The notes under the pieces are model-generated. The model was not told where the DNA came from. It made no database searches and saw only the letters and a list, made by a program, of their open reading frames with translations. A stretch of 30,111 nucleotides of DNA from Lentisalinibacter sp035655155 (GTDB lineage Bacteria; Pseudomonadota; Gammaproteobacteria; Steroidobacterales; Woeseiaceae), in NCBI GenBank assembly GCA_035655155.1, contig DASRVH010000036.1, forward strand, positions 1 through 30,111, given 5' to 3'. Positions within the stretch are counted from its first letter, which is position 1; each line of letters begins with the position of its first letter. Below, piece by piece: positions 1 to 5,725 of this stretch. The translations under genes and the position numbers were made by a program.

Positions 1-145
1 CGAGGATCATCCGCAGCAGACTGGTCTTGCCCGTGCCGTTGGCGCCGGTCACGCCGACCTTCTGCCCGGGGTGGATCTGGGCGCCGGCGTGTTCGAACAG
101 GAGCCTCGGCCCGCGGCGGAGCGCGACGTCTGAGAGCTGGAGCAT
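1..145 (-). CDS. ABC-F family ATPase, N-terminal fragment (runs off left end)
   Basis: Only the first 48 residues are in the window. They read as the start of an ABC ATPase domain: a short first strand (MLQLSDVALRRG), then a Walker A motif GANGTGKT at residues 34-41. There is no membrane segment before it, and the domain begins at residue 1, which fits soluble ABC-F proteins (Uup/YheS/EttA type) that act on ribosomes. A soluble subunit of an ABC importer or exporter is the alternative. The ATG at 145 is chosen because the domain begins there; no Shine-Dalgarno sequence precedes it, and a -10-like TACAAT ends 6 nt upstream, so the mRNA may be leaderless. The ABC call is firm; the ABC-F subclass is inference. 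Confidence 0.75.
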   Translation of the reverse strand, partial: MLQLSDVALRRGPRLLFEHAGAQIHPGQKVGVTGANGTGKTSLLRMIL

Positions 146-151
146 GACGGG

Positions 152-182
152 ATTGTAATGGCTACCGCCATTACGGTCGCAA
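152..182 (-). promoter_or_regulatory. Putative leaderless promoter of the ABC-F gene
   Basis: On the minus strand TTGCGA (177-182) and TACAAT (152-157) lie 19 nt apart. TACAAT ends exactly 6 nt before the ATG at 145, so transcription would begin at or next to the start codon. No Shine-Dalgarno sequence is seen. The -10 match is good (5 of 6) and the -35 match moderate (4 of 6), with a long spacer. Confidence 0.45.
155..174. repeat. Perfect inverted repeat overlapping the ABC-F promoter
   Basis: GTAATGGC-TACC-GCCATTAC is a perfect 8-bp inverted repeat with a 4-nt centre. It overlaps three bases of the proposed -10 of the gene starting at 145. It has no following T-run on either strand, so it looks more like an operator than a terminator. 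No nearby gene is an obvious cognate regulator. Confidence 0.5.
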
Positions 183-217
183 TTGCAGTGCAGGGAGACC
201 TGGGCCGCCGCGGGCGA

Positions 218-841
218 TCAGTGACGGACGAAGGACTCGCTCAAATCCTTGTAGCACGGCGGGCAGACGCCGTGGCTCAGTCGCACGCGCGAATCGCCGC
301 CGAGGGCATAGTAGCGTTCGGCGGTGACCCATTCTTCGTTGGTGTGGCTATCGTCCTTTACACGCTGGCAGTAGCTGCACACGGTCACGAGGGGTCGGGA
401 ACGGTGGTGTTCGAGACCTCGCCGCAGGGTTTCGAAATCGAGGATCCCCAGATTCGGTCTGAGGGTTTCTTCGAGCACGACGGACTGGAACAGATAGCCG
501 GTGACGGTTTCGTCTTCGCGCAGGGGTCGGACGACCAGGCGGATGCCGCGTTTGCGGTCCGGTCCGTCACAACGGAAATGCATGACCCATTCGGAGAACT
601 CCGGCCTCCGCAGCTCCTGCATGATCGTCCGGTAGTGGCCGCCCACCTCGTCGCCCCCGATGAACTCGAACAGGTTCCTGTCGCGGACGTCGTGCGCGCG
701 AGGCGAGTTCAGGCCGGTGGTCCGGGCGAATCGATCCCAGTTCCCGGGGCCGATGGCAGCGATGCGCCCGTCGGGCTCCACTGTGTAGCAGATACCATCG
801 AAGGCATCGAGTAGCTCGTCGGTCAGCTGATTCAGAAGCAT
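218..841 (-). CDS. PAS-like sensor protein with C-terminal CxxC...CxxC ribbon
   Basis: A 207-aa soluble protein. Residues about 1-125 look like a PAS domain (FDGICYTVEPDGRI, then a GNWDRFARTTG segment and strands ending in GYLFQSVVLEET). Residues 150-200 hold a small module with CSYC (155-158), a conserved W171, and SHGVCPPCY (C193, C196), a pattern seen at the C-terminus of PAS and response-regulator proteins and probably binding one zinc ion. There is no output domain of known type, so it may act by protein contact. AGGAAA lies about 6 nt before the ATG at 841, supporting this start. The gene lies 72 nt upstream of the ABC-F gene on the same strand and is divergent from the hydrolase at 974. 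Its ligand or signal is unknown. Confidence 0.7.
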   Translation of the reverse strand: MLLNQLTDELLDAFDGICYTVEPDGRIAAIGPGNWDRFARTTGLNSPRAHDVRDRNLFEFIGGDEVGGHYRTIMQELRRPEFSEWVMHFRCDGPDRKRGIRLVVRPLREDETVTGYLFQSVVLEETLRPNLGILDFETLRRGLEHHRSRPLVTVCSYCQRVKDDSHTNEEWVTAERYYALGGDSRVRLSHGVCPPCYKDLSESFVRH

Positions 842-954
842 CGGCGGTTTCCTGCGCCGTGGCGGCGCTCACAACTTTAATCAAAGTACGAATCGGTCCG
901 GGTGACGGTGATGGAAGTCGCGATTATAGACCGCGGTTCGACGATCGGATGACG

Positions 955-960
955 TAGAAT
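955..960 (+). promoter_or_regulatory. Possible -10 element for the hydrolase at 974
   Basis: TAGAAT (5 of 6 to the -10 consensus) lies 13 nt upstream of the ATG at 974, giving a very short leader of about 7 nt. No convincing -35 hexamer is seen at the right spacing. Confidence 0.3.
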
Positions 961-973
961 TGGCCACAGTAAA

Positions 974-1774
974 ATGGTTGTGACAGCCTTTGGCCCCATG
1001 AGACGCCACCTCTTCGACAGCCCCCTGGGCCAGGTCCACTTCGTGGACAGCGGCGACCCGGCCGCCCGGCCGCTGCTGCTGATGCACCAGGTGCCCCGCT
1101 CGGTGGACGAGTTCGCCGAGGTGATCCCGCTGCTGGACGAGCAGCTGCGGGTGATCGCCATGGACCTGCCCGGCTACGGCTGCTCCGACCGCCCGCCCGC
1201 GCAGCCGGACATCGCCGGATACGCCGAGGCGGCCGTCGCGCTGCTGGATCATCTGGGGCTGGAGCGTGCGGCGCTGGGCGGCCATCACACCGGCGCCATC
1301 GTCTCCGTCGAGGCGGCCGCCGCCCGGCCGGAACGGGTCTCGCACCTGGTGCTGTCGGGCCCGGTCTACATGGACGAGGCGGCCCGCCGGGAGCTGGGCG
1401 CCCTGTTCGAGCAGTGGCACGTGCAGCCGGACGGCTCCCATCTGACGGAGAAATGGGGCCGGATGGCCGCCTGGATCGACGATCCGGCGCTGGTGCAGCG
1501 CTGCGTGCTGGACCTGTTCAGGTCCGGGGACACCAGCGAATGGGGCCATTTCGCGGTCGCGGAATACCATATGGAGGACCGGCTACAGCAGGTGAAGGCG
1601 CCGGCACTGGTGCTCTCGGGCACCGACGACCCGTTCAGCCAACCCGAGAAAAATCAGGTGTTTAGTGATATACTTAGCGATTGCCGGCAGGCCATTATCG
1701 ACGGCGGTGGCATATTCATGCTGAACCAGCGCCCGCGGGAGTGGTCAGAGGCCGTGCTCGCGTTCCTTGCCTGA
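974..1774 (+). CDS. Alpha/beta hydrolase-fold protein with non-classical catalytic residues
   Basis: A 266-aa cytoplasmic protein with the alpha/beta hydrolase fold: RPLLLMHQVPRS (33-43) at the oxyanion-loop position, DLPGYGCSD (64-72), an elbow at 103-107, and an acid region GTDDPF (216-221). The elbow reads G-H-H-T-G, so the nucleophile position (105) is His instead of Ser. The segment that normally carries the catalytic His reads GGGIFMLNQ, with Ile at 247. From memory, GHHTG elbows recur in a subfamily of uncharacterised hydrolases, so this is unlikely to be a sequencing error. The protein may have a different chemistry or only bind a ligand. An alternative start is Met9 (998); neither start has a clear Shine-Dalgarno sequence. 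The desaturase promoter follows immediately. Confidence 0.8.
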   Translation: MVVTAFGPMRRHLFDSPLGQVHFVDSGDPAARPLLLMHQVPRSVDEFAEVIPLLDEQLRVIAMDLPGYGCSDRPPAQPDIAGYAEAAVALLDHLGLERAALGGHHTGAIVSVEAAAARPERVSHLVLSGPVYMDEAARRELGALFEQWHVQPDGSHLTEKWGRMAAWIDDPALVQRCVLDLFRSGDTSEWGHFAVAEYHMEDRLQQVKAPALVLSGTDDPFSQPEKNQVFSDILSDCRQAIIDGGGIFMLNQRPREWSEAVLAFLA

Positions 1775-1814
1775 AACTTGCGGTATTCCACAGTGCTGCC
1801 TGAGGCACGGCGCG

Positions 1815-1820
1815 TATAAT
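1815..1820 (+). promoter_or_regulatory. -10 element of the desaturase promoter
   Basis: A perfect TATAAT lies 28 nt before the desaturase ATG, in the 74-nt gap after the hydrolase. No good -35 hexamer stands 16-18 nt upstream. It predicts a leader of roughly 20 nt carrying the AAAGAGG Shine-Dalgarno sequence at 1836-1842. Confidence 0.5.
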
Positions 1821-1848
1821 CTGCGCCGAAAATCGAAAGAGGCCATCC

Positions 1849-3000
1849 ATGACGACCGTACCGACCGTGACCCGCCAGAATCAGTGGGTCAACATCATCT
1901 TCTTCGCGGTGACGACCCTCGGCGGTGTCGTCGGCGCGCCGCTCTATATCTACTACAACGGCATCGCCGCGGCCGAGATCTGGCTGGCGCTCGCGTTCTT
2001 CGTGATCAGCGGCCTGGGCATCACGGTGGGTTACCACCGCTACTTCGCGCACGCGACGTTCAAGACGAACAAGTTCGTCCGCTTCCTGCTGCTGTTCGCC
2101 GGTTCGGCCGCGTTCGAGCAGTCGGCGCTGGAATGGTCGTCCCAGCATCGCGATCACCACAAGTACGTGGACACCGACCGCGACCCCTACAGCATCAAGA
2201 AGGGCTTCTTCTACGCCCACATGGGCTGGCTGGTCTTCTGGAAGCACGAGACCGACTACAACAACGTGAAGAACCTCTCGAACGATCCGATGATCGTGCA
2301 CCAGCACCGCTACTACGCGCTCTGGGCGACAACGGCCGGCATCCTGACGCCGGCGGCCATCGGCTGGATGACGGGGCACCTGCTGGGCGCGCTGCTGATT
2401 GCGGTGTGCCTGCGCCTCACGCTGGTCTATCACTCCACCTTCTTCATCAATTCCGTCTGCCACACCTTCGGCAAGGCCACCTACGACGTGGATGCCACGG
2501 CGAAGGACAACTGGCTGGTGGCGTTCCTCACCTTCGGCGAGGGCTATCACAACTTCCATCACCGCTTCGGCGGCGACTACCGCAATGGCGTGCGCTGGTA
2601 CCAGTTCGACCCCAGCAAGTGGACCATCGCGCTGCTCGAGAAGCTGGGCCTCGCCTGGGACCTGAAGCGGGTGTCCGACTTCCGCATCATGGCCGCCCGG
2701 CTGGACGGCGAGAAGACGCGGCTGGACAGCTGGCTGGAGGAGACGGCGGATGCGTCGCATCGCCTGCGCGCGAACTTCGGCGAGCAGGCCGCCCGGCGCT
2801 ACGATCGGCTGCGCCAGCGCCTGGTGGACTGGGAGGCGGCGGCGAAGGAGCACCGCAAGGTCCTGCAGGGCCAGGTATCGCACTACTCCGACGACATCCG
2901 CGAGGCGGCGCGCCGCCGCGTCGCCGAGGCGAAGGCCCGCTTCCAGGAGGCGCGTGCCGACTGGAATTCGCTGCTCAGGGAGTGCCCGGTAGCCGCCTGA
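1849..3000 (+). CDS. Acyl-CoA (delta-9 type) fatty acid desaturase
   Basis: A 383-aa integral membrane di-iron desaturase that introduces a double bond into saturated acyl chains and so tunes membrane fluidity. The three histidine boxes are intact: HRYFAH at 63-68, HRDHH at 100-104 and HNFHH at 234-238. H205 in NSVCH fits the extra ligand of the SCD/acyl-CoA type. Hydrophobic segments lie at about 14-32, 43-61, 76-90 and 155-200. The core ends near residue 280. A further 100 residues, rich in R, E, A and K, form a predicted long helix or coiled coil, which is more than the usual bacterial tail. AAAGAGG 6 nt before the ATG fixes the start. It has its own promoter and terminator, so it is probably monocistronic. 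Confidence 0.93.
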   Translation: MTTVPTVTRQNQWVNIIFFAVTTLGGVVGAPLYIYYNGIAAAEIWLALAFFVISGLGITVGYHRYFAHATFKTNKFVRFLLLFAGSAAFEQSALEWSSQHRDHHKYVDTDRDPYSIKKGFFYAHMGWLVFWKHETDYNNVKNLSNDPMIVHQHRYYALWATTAGILTPAAIGWMTGHLLGALLIAVCLRLTLVYHSTFFINSVCHTFGKATYDVDATAKDNWLVAFLTFGEGYHNFHHRFGGDYRNGVRWYQFDPSKWTIALLEKLGLAWDLKRVSDFRIMAARLDGEKTRLDSWLEETADASHRLRANFGEQAARRYDRLRQRLVDWEAAAKEHRKVLQGQVSHYSDDIREAARRRVAEAKARFQEARADWNSLLRECPVAA

Positions 3001-3041
3001 CCGGCAGCCGCCCAATCATCCTCTACACCACCTCGAACAAG

Positions 3042-3074
3042 GGGAGCCGTGCTGATTCAGCCGGCTCCCTTTTT
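3042..3074 (+). terminator. Rho-independent terminator after the desaturase
   Basis: GGGAGCCG (3042-3049) pairs perfectly with CGGCTCCC (3062-3069), an inner GCTG/CAGC stem extends the hairpin, and TTTTT follows (3070-3074). It lies 41 nt behind the desaturase stop. The minus-strand side ends in TTGTT after the stem, so it may also weakly stop leftward transcripts of the EEP gene. Confidence 0.9.
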
Positions 3075-3212
3075 CATTCCCGCTCCCAGCGATAGCCGAG
3101 GAAGCCGAGCACCGCGCCGCGGAAAAAGGAATCCGTGCAGCAGGATTATCGGATCTCCCTCGCCCACATCGTCGTACGCGATGCTGAAGCCCCGGGAGTC
3201 GAAGCGTTCCAT
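3074..3212 (-). pseudogene. Remnant of an alpha/beta hydrolase gene (internally deleted, frameshifted)
   Basis: The ATG at 3212, 9 nt after the EEP stop codon, opens a frame of 51 codons (stop at 3057-3059). Its first 28 residues include FSIAYDDVGEGDPIILLHGF, a textbook alpha/beta hydrolase N-terminus through the HGF oxyanion motif. After this the frame loses all similarity to the fold. In another minus-strand frame the same stretch reads FFRGAVLGFLGYRWERE and stops at 3074-3076; its A-V-L-x-F-L run resembles the last helix of such hydrolases. The simplest reading is that about 200 internal codons were deleted with a frame change, leaving the two ends joined. The N-terminal half is convincing; the C-terminal assignment is tentative. 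A small true peptide is the less likely alternative. Confidence 0.6.
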
Positions 3213-3221
3213 GAATCCCGC

Positions 3222-4403
3222 CTAGCGAGGCACGCGCAGTGTCATGTCGGCCGAGACGCCCGCATGGTCCGACGGCCAGAGGCCGAACGGGGTCTTGTCG
3301 CCGGCTTCCTCGCCGATCACCTCGGCGCGCACGCCGCGCACCGCGGGGCCGCCGTAATGATCCGGCGCCTGACGCACCCAGATGAGATCGATGCGCTCGT
3401 CGAGATCCGAGATCAGGTTGTCGAGCAGCGTGTCCTGGCAGCAGGTGTAGCCCGGGCTCCAGCGTCCACCGCGTTCGTTCCAAACGTCGATGTAGGTCGC
3501 CTGGCCCATCAGGTAGTAGGGCGTCGGGCAGTCCGTCAGGATTATGCCGCCCGTCCCGTCCGGTATGGCGCAGTCCACCAGCGGCCCGTCGTCCGGGCTG
3601 GAGTTGAAGTCGCCGACCACGACCTGGACGTGATCGTCCGCGTACAGGAACTGGATGAGTTCCGCGGTCTGGGCGGCCTGGATGGCGCGGAAGAATGGTC
3701 CCAGATCGCCGCCGCCACTGACTTCCAGATGGGTGTTCACGAAGCGGTAGTCCCGTCCGCGTACCGTCGCCTCGACGGCGGTATAGCCGCGCAGCACCTT
3801 GTCGAAGCCGGGCAGCAGCGGATTTTCCACCGGAAGTCCTGCGTCGAAGTTCTTCGCCACCGGGTTGCGGGTCTCGACGTCCTTGCGCGCGATGGTGACG
3901 TCCCGGTCGGTCAGACCGACGTAGACCGGTGTCCCGTCCGGCAGGCTGGCCGGCAGTCCGGCGAGATCGATGTTCGTGACCGAGGCGGCCTCCCGGTACA
4001 GCGTGCCATTGGCGTTCAGGTTGGCCAGCAGGATGTCGAGGTAGTCGAGGTCGATGGGACACTGCGTGAGTGCCTTGTCCAGACACAGCCGGATCACGTA
4101 GACCTCCTGCAGACCGACGAGGTGCGGGCGTTCCTCCCGGATGAGCTCGGCCAGCTTCATCGCGCGCTGCGGGTAGTCCGTGGTGAGGATCTGACTCACG
4201 ACCAGCGCTGCCGCGTCCGCGAAGTCCTCGGGTGGCACCGACAGCGGCAGCAGTATGTCGCCGCCCACATAGAGATTCTGCGTCATGACCGTGAGCTGGC
4301 CGGCCCGGAACTTGCGGAAGTCCCCGGCATCGACGCTGCCGACGCCGGCCAGGAACAGAAGCGCCGCCGTGAACAGCAGCAGGAACCATTTCGGAAATTT
4401 CAT
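3222..4403 (-). CDS. Exported endonuclease/exonuclease/phosphatase (EEP) family protein
   Basis: A 393-aa metal-dependent hydrolase of the EEP superfamily (DNase I, sphingomyelinase, inositol phosphatase). A signal peptide covers residues 1-26 (FLLLFTAALLFLAG, cleavage near VDA). Motifs in order: TQNLYVGGD with N43, HLVGLQEV with metal-binding E100, VNTHLEV with H225, VVVGDFNSS with D265 and N267, and the WPSDHAG end with D379-H380. All the key residues of the fold are present. The substrate (nucleic acid, phospholipid or phosphosugar) cannot be told. The start at 4403 is preferred over an upstream in-frame ATG at 4565 because GGAGGAGA lies 6 nt before it and the signal peptide begins there. 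It is followed by a degenerate hydrolase remnant. Confidence 0.88.
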   Translation of the reverse strand: MKFPKWFLLLFTAALLFLAGVGSVDAGDFRKFRAGQLTVMTQNLYVGGDILLPLSVPPEDFADAAALVVSQILTTDYPQRAMKLAELIREERPHLVGLQEVYVIRLCLDKALTQCPIDLDYLDILLANLNANGTLYREAASVTNIDLAGLPASLPDGTPVYVGLTDRDVTIARKDVETRNPVAKNFDAGLPVENPLLPGFDKVLRGYTAVEATVRGRDYRFVNTHLEVSGGGDLGPFFRAIQAAQTAELIQFLYADDHVQVVVGDFNSSPDDGPLVDCAIPDGTGGIILTDCPTPYYLMGQATYIDVWNERGGRWSPGYTCCQDTLLDNLISDLDERIDLIWVRQAPDHYGGPAVRGVRAEVIGEEAGDKTPFGLWPSDHAGVSADMTLRVPR

Positions 4404-4527
4404 ATCGCTCTCCTCCGCCTGCCGACGGCTGCGCGATTCCGTCCCTCGGTCCGGGTCAGCCGGCGGCATGATTGTTCCCCGAGATTCGTCCCGCGCTGGA
4501 GGCGGACGCAATACGGACTTGTCACCG

Positions 4528-5619
4528 TCAGCGGTCGCCCTCGATGAGCACGCCGACGTCGTCACCGCGGATCTCCCGCGGCGCCGAGTCCCGCCGGCGG
4601 TTCGGGCCGAAGGAATAGACGAAGCGCACTTCTCCGCCGCCCGCGCATTCGTGGCGGATCCAGTAGGGCAGGCCCCAGGGGTCCAGGAAGTAACGTGCCC
4701 GGGTGGCGTCCAGCCCCTCCGCCGTGAGGTTTGCGAACCGACCTTCGCTCAGGTAGCTCTGGCCCCATTCCACGCGGAAGGTGTACACCCGCTTGTGCAC
4801 GCCGCAGCGGGTACGCACGCGCTCATGGGTGAAATCGGTGGCGAGCGCCCGCAGCTCGGCCTGCGCCGCACGCTGAAGTTCCTCCGCATCCGCGTGCAGC
4901 AGGCGGGTGGACTGCAGCGTCGCGTACCCCGCCAGCGCAGCAAGCGCCGCCCCGGCGATGGCGATGACGACGGCAGGGCGGCCGGAACTCGCTCCGCCGC
5001 GGAGTTCGAGGGCGTTGGCGGCGATCGCGGTCAGCATGCCCAGACCCAGCATGAGCTCGGCCCATTCGCCGGCGTACTCGAAGGGATAGGCGGCGTAGAA
5101 GGCGGCAGTGGCGGCGAAGGCGGGCATCAGGGCGGGCTGCGGGACGACGACGGCCAGCTTCGTCAGCAGGCGGCCGGCGGCCGGTATGGCGGCGGCGAGC
5201 GGCAGCGCCACGCCGTAGCCGAGCACGATGAGCTGGAAGGCGAGCTGGCGCAGGTCGCTGGCCACCACGTTGTGGAGGTTCAGCTCCTGCTGGAAGTTGT
5301 CGGTGAGGAAGTACTCGGGCGGCGTGAAGCCGAACAGCCTCTGGCCCCACGAGATCTCCTCGCCCGCGACGAAGACGCAGAATGCGCCGAGGCCGAGCAG
5401 GAACCACGGCAGCCGCCGGTGGCGCCACCACTGGTGGTGCGCGGCCCACGCGGCCGCAGCCGCCGCCAGCAGGAACGCCCAGACCGTGGCCCACTCCATC
5501 CAGTGATCCTCCTGGACGAGGCGGTAATAGAGATCGGCATGGCGCGCGTCGAGCCACCAGGCGAGGGCGGCCGGGGCCGTGATGACCAGGTTGGCGATGA
5601 TCCAGCCGGTAACGCGCAA
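4528..5619 (-). CDS. Multi-pass membrane protein with GspG-like C-terminal domain
   Basis: A 363-aa protein. About six or seven membrane segments occur between residues 5 and 232, with conserved-looking loop motifs AGEEISWGQRLFGF (85-98) and NFQQELNLHN (108-117), which recur in uncharacterised membrane proteins. After the last segment, residues about 240-363 are soluble and probably periplasmic. This end has RYFLDPWGLPYWIRHE (DPWG at 313-316), FVYSFGPNRRRD and GDDVGV (352-357), the order DPWG-x-PY, S-x-G, DD-[IV] of type II secretion GspG pseudopilins. Translation starts at TTG 5619, with GGAG about 8 nt upstream. The gene lies 124 nt before the EEP gene on the same strand. No specific function is known; the pseudopilin likeness is my inference from motifs. 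Confidence 0.7.
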   Translation of the reverse strand: MRVTGWIIANLVITAPAALAWWLDARHADLYYRLVQEDHWMEWATVWAFLLAAAAAAWAAHHQWWRHRRLPWFLLGLGAFCVFVAGEEISWGQRLFGFTPPEYFLTDNFQQELNLHNVVASDLRQLAFQLIVLGYGVALPLAAAIPAAGRLLTKLAVVVPQPALMPAFAATAAFYAAYPFEYAGEWAELMLGLGMLTAIAANALELRGGASSGRPAVVIAIAGAALAALAGYATLQSTRLLHADAEELQRAAQAELRALATDFTHERVRTRCGVHKRVYTFRVEWGQSYLSEGRFANLTAEGLDATRARYFLDPWGLPYWIRHECAGGGEVRFVYSFGPNRRRDSAPREIRGDDVGVLIEGDR

Positions 5620-5634
5620 GAGGCACTCCGCAAA

Positions 5635-5667
5635 GAAAAAGGGGCGGGCCCCGCTGGAGCCCGCCCC
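5635..5667 (-). terminator. Rho-independent terminator of the acidic lipoprotein gene
   Basis: Read on the minus strand, GGGGCGGGC (5667-5659) and GCCCGCCCC (5649-5641) form a perfect 9-bp stem with a 9-nt loop, followed by TTTTTC. It lies 58 nt beyond the lipoprotein stop at 5726 and separates it from the next leftward gene. Confidence 0.88.
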
Positions 5668-5670
5668 TAG

Positions 5671-5689
5671 TCTAGACCACGGGTCTAGA
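5671..5689. repeat. Perfect inverted repeat TCTAGACC-N3-GGTCTAGA
   Basis: An 8-bp perfect palindrome with a 3-nt centre (ACG) sits between the lipoprotein stop and its terminator. It has no T-run. It could stabilise the 3' end of the transcript as a second hairpin or be a protein-binding site. Confidence 0.5.
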
Positions 5690-5725
5690 TCACGAGGAGC
5701 CGGGTGGTCCGGATCCTCGCCTCCG

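Noticed and set aside
874..887. ACTTT-AATC-AAAGT inverted repeat as an operator between 841 and 974
   Set aside because: Only five base pairs, A/T-rich and likely by chance.
1654..3015. 453-codon open frame on the minus strand opposite the desaturase
   Set aside because: Lies antisense to a gene with intact histidine boxes, is rich in Arg, Val, Gly and has no recognisable motif; a GC-driven shadow.
4404..4565. Extra N-terminus for the EEP protein from the ATG at 4565
   Set aside because: It would overlap the membrane-protein gene, lacks a Shine-Dalgarno and would bury the signal peptide; 4403 has GGAGGAGA.
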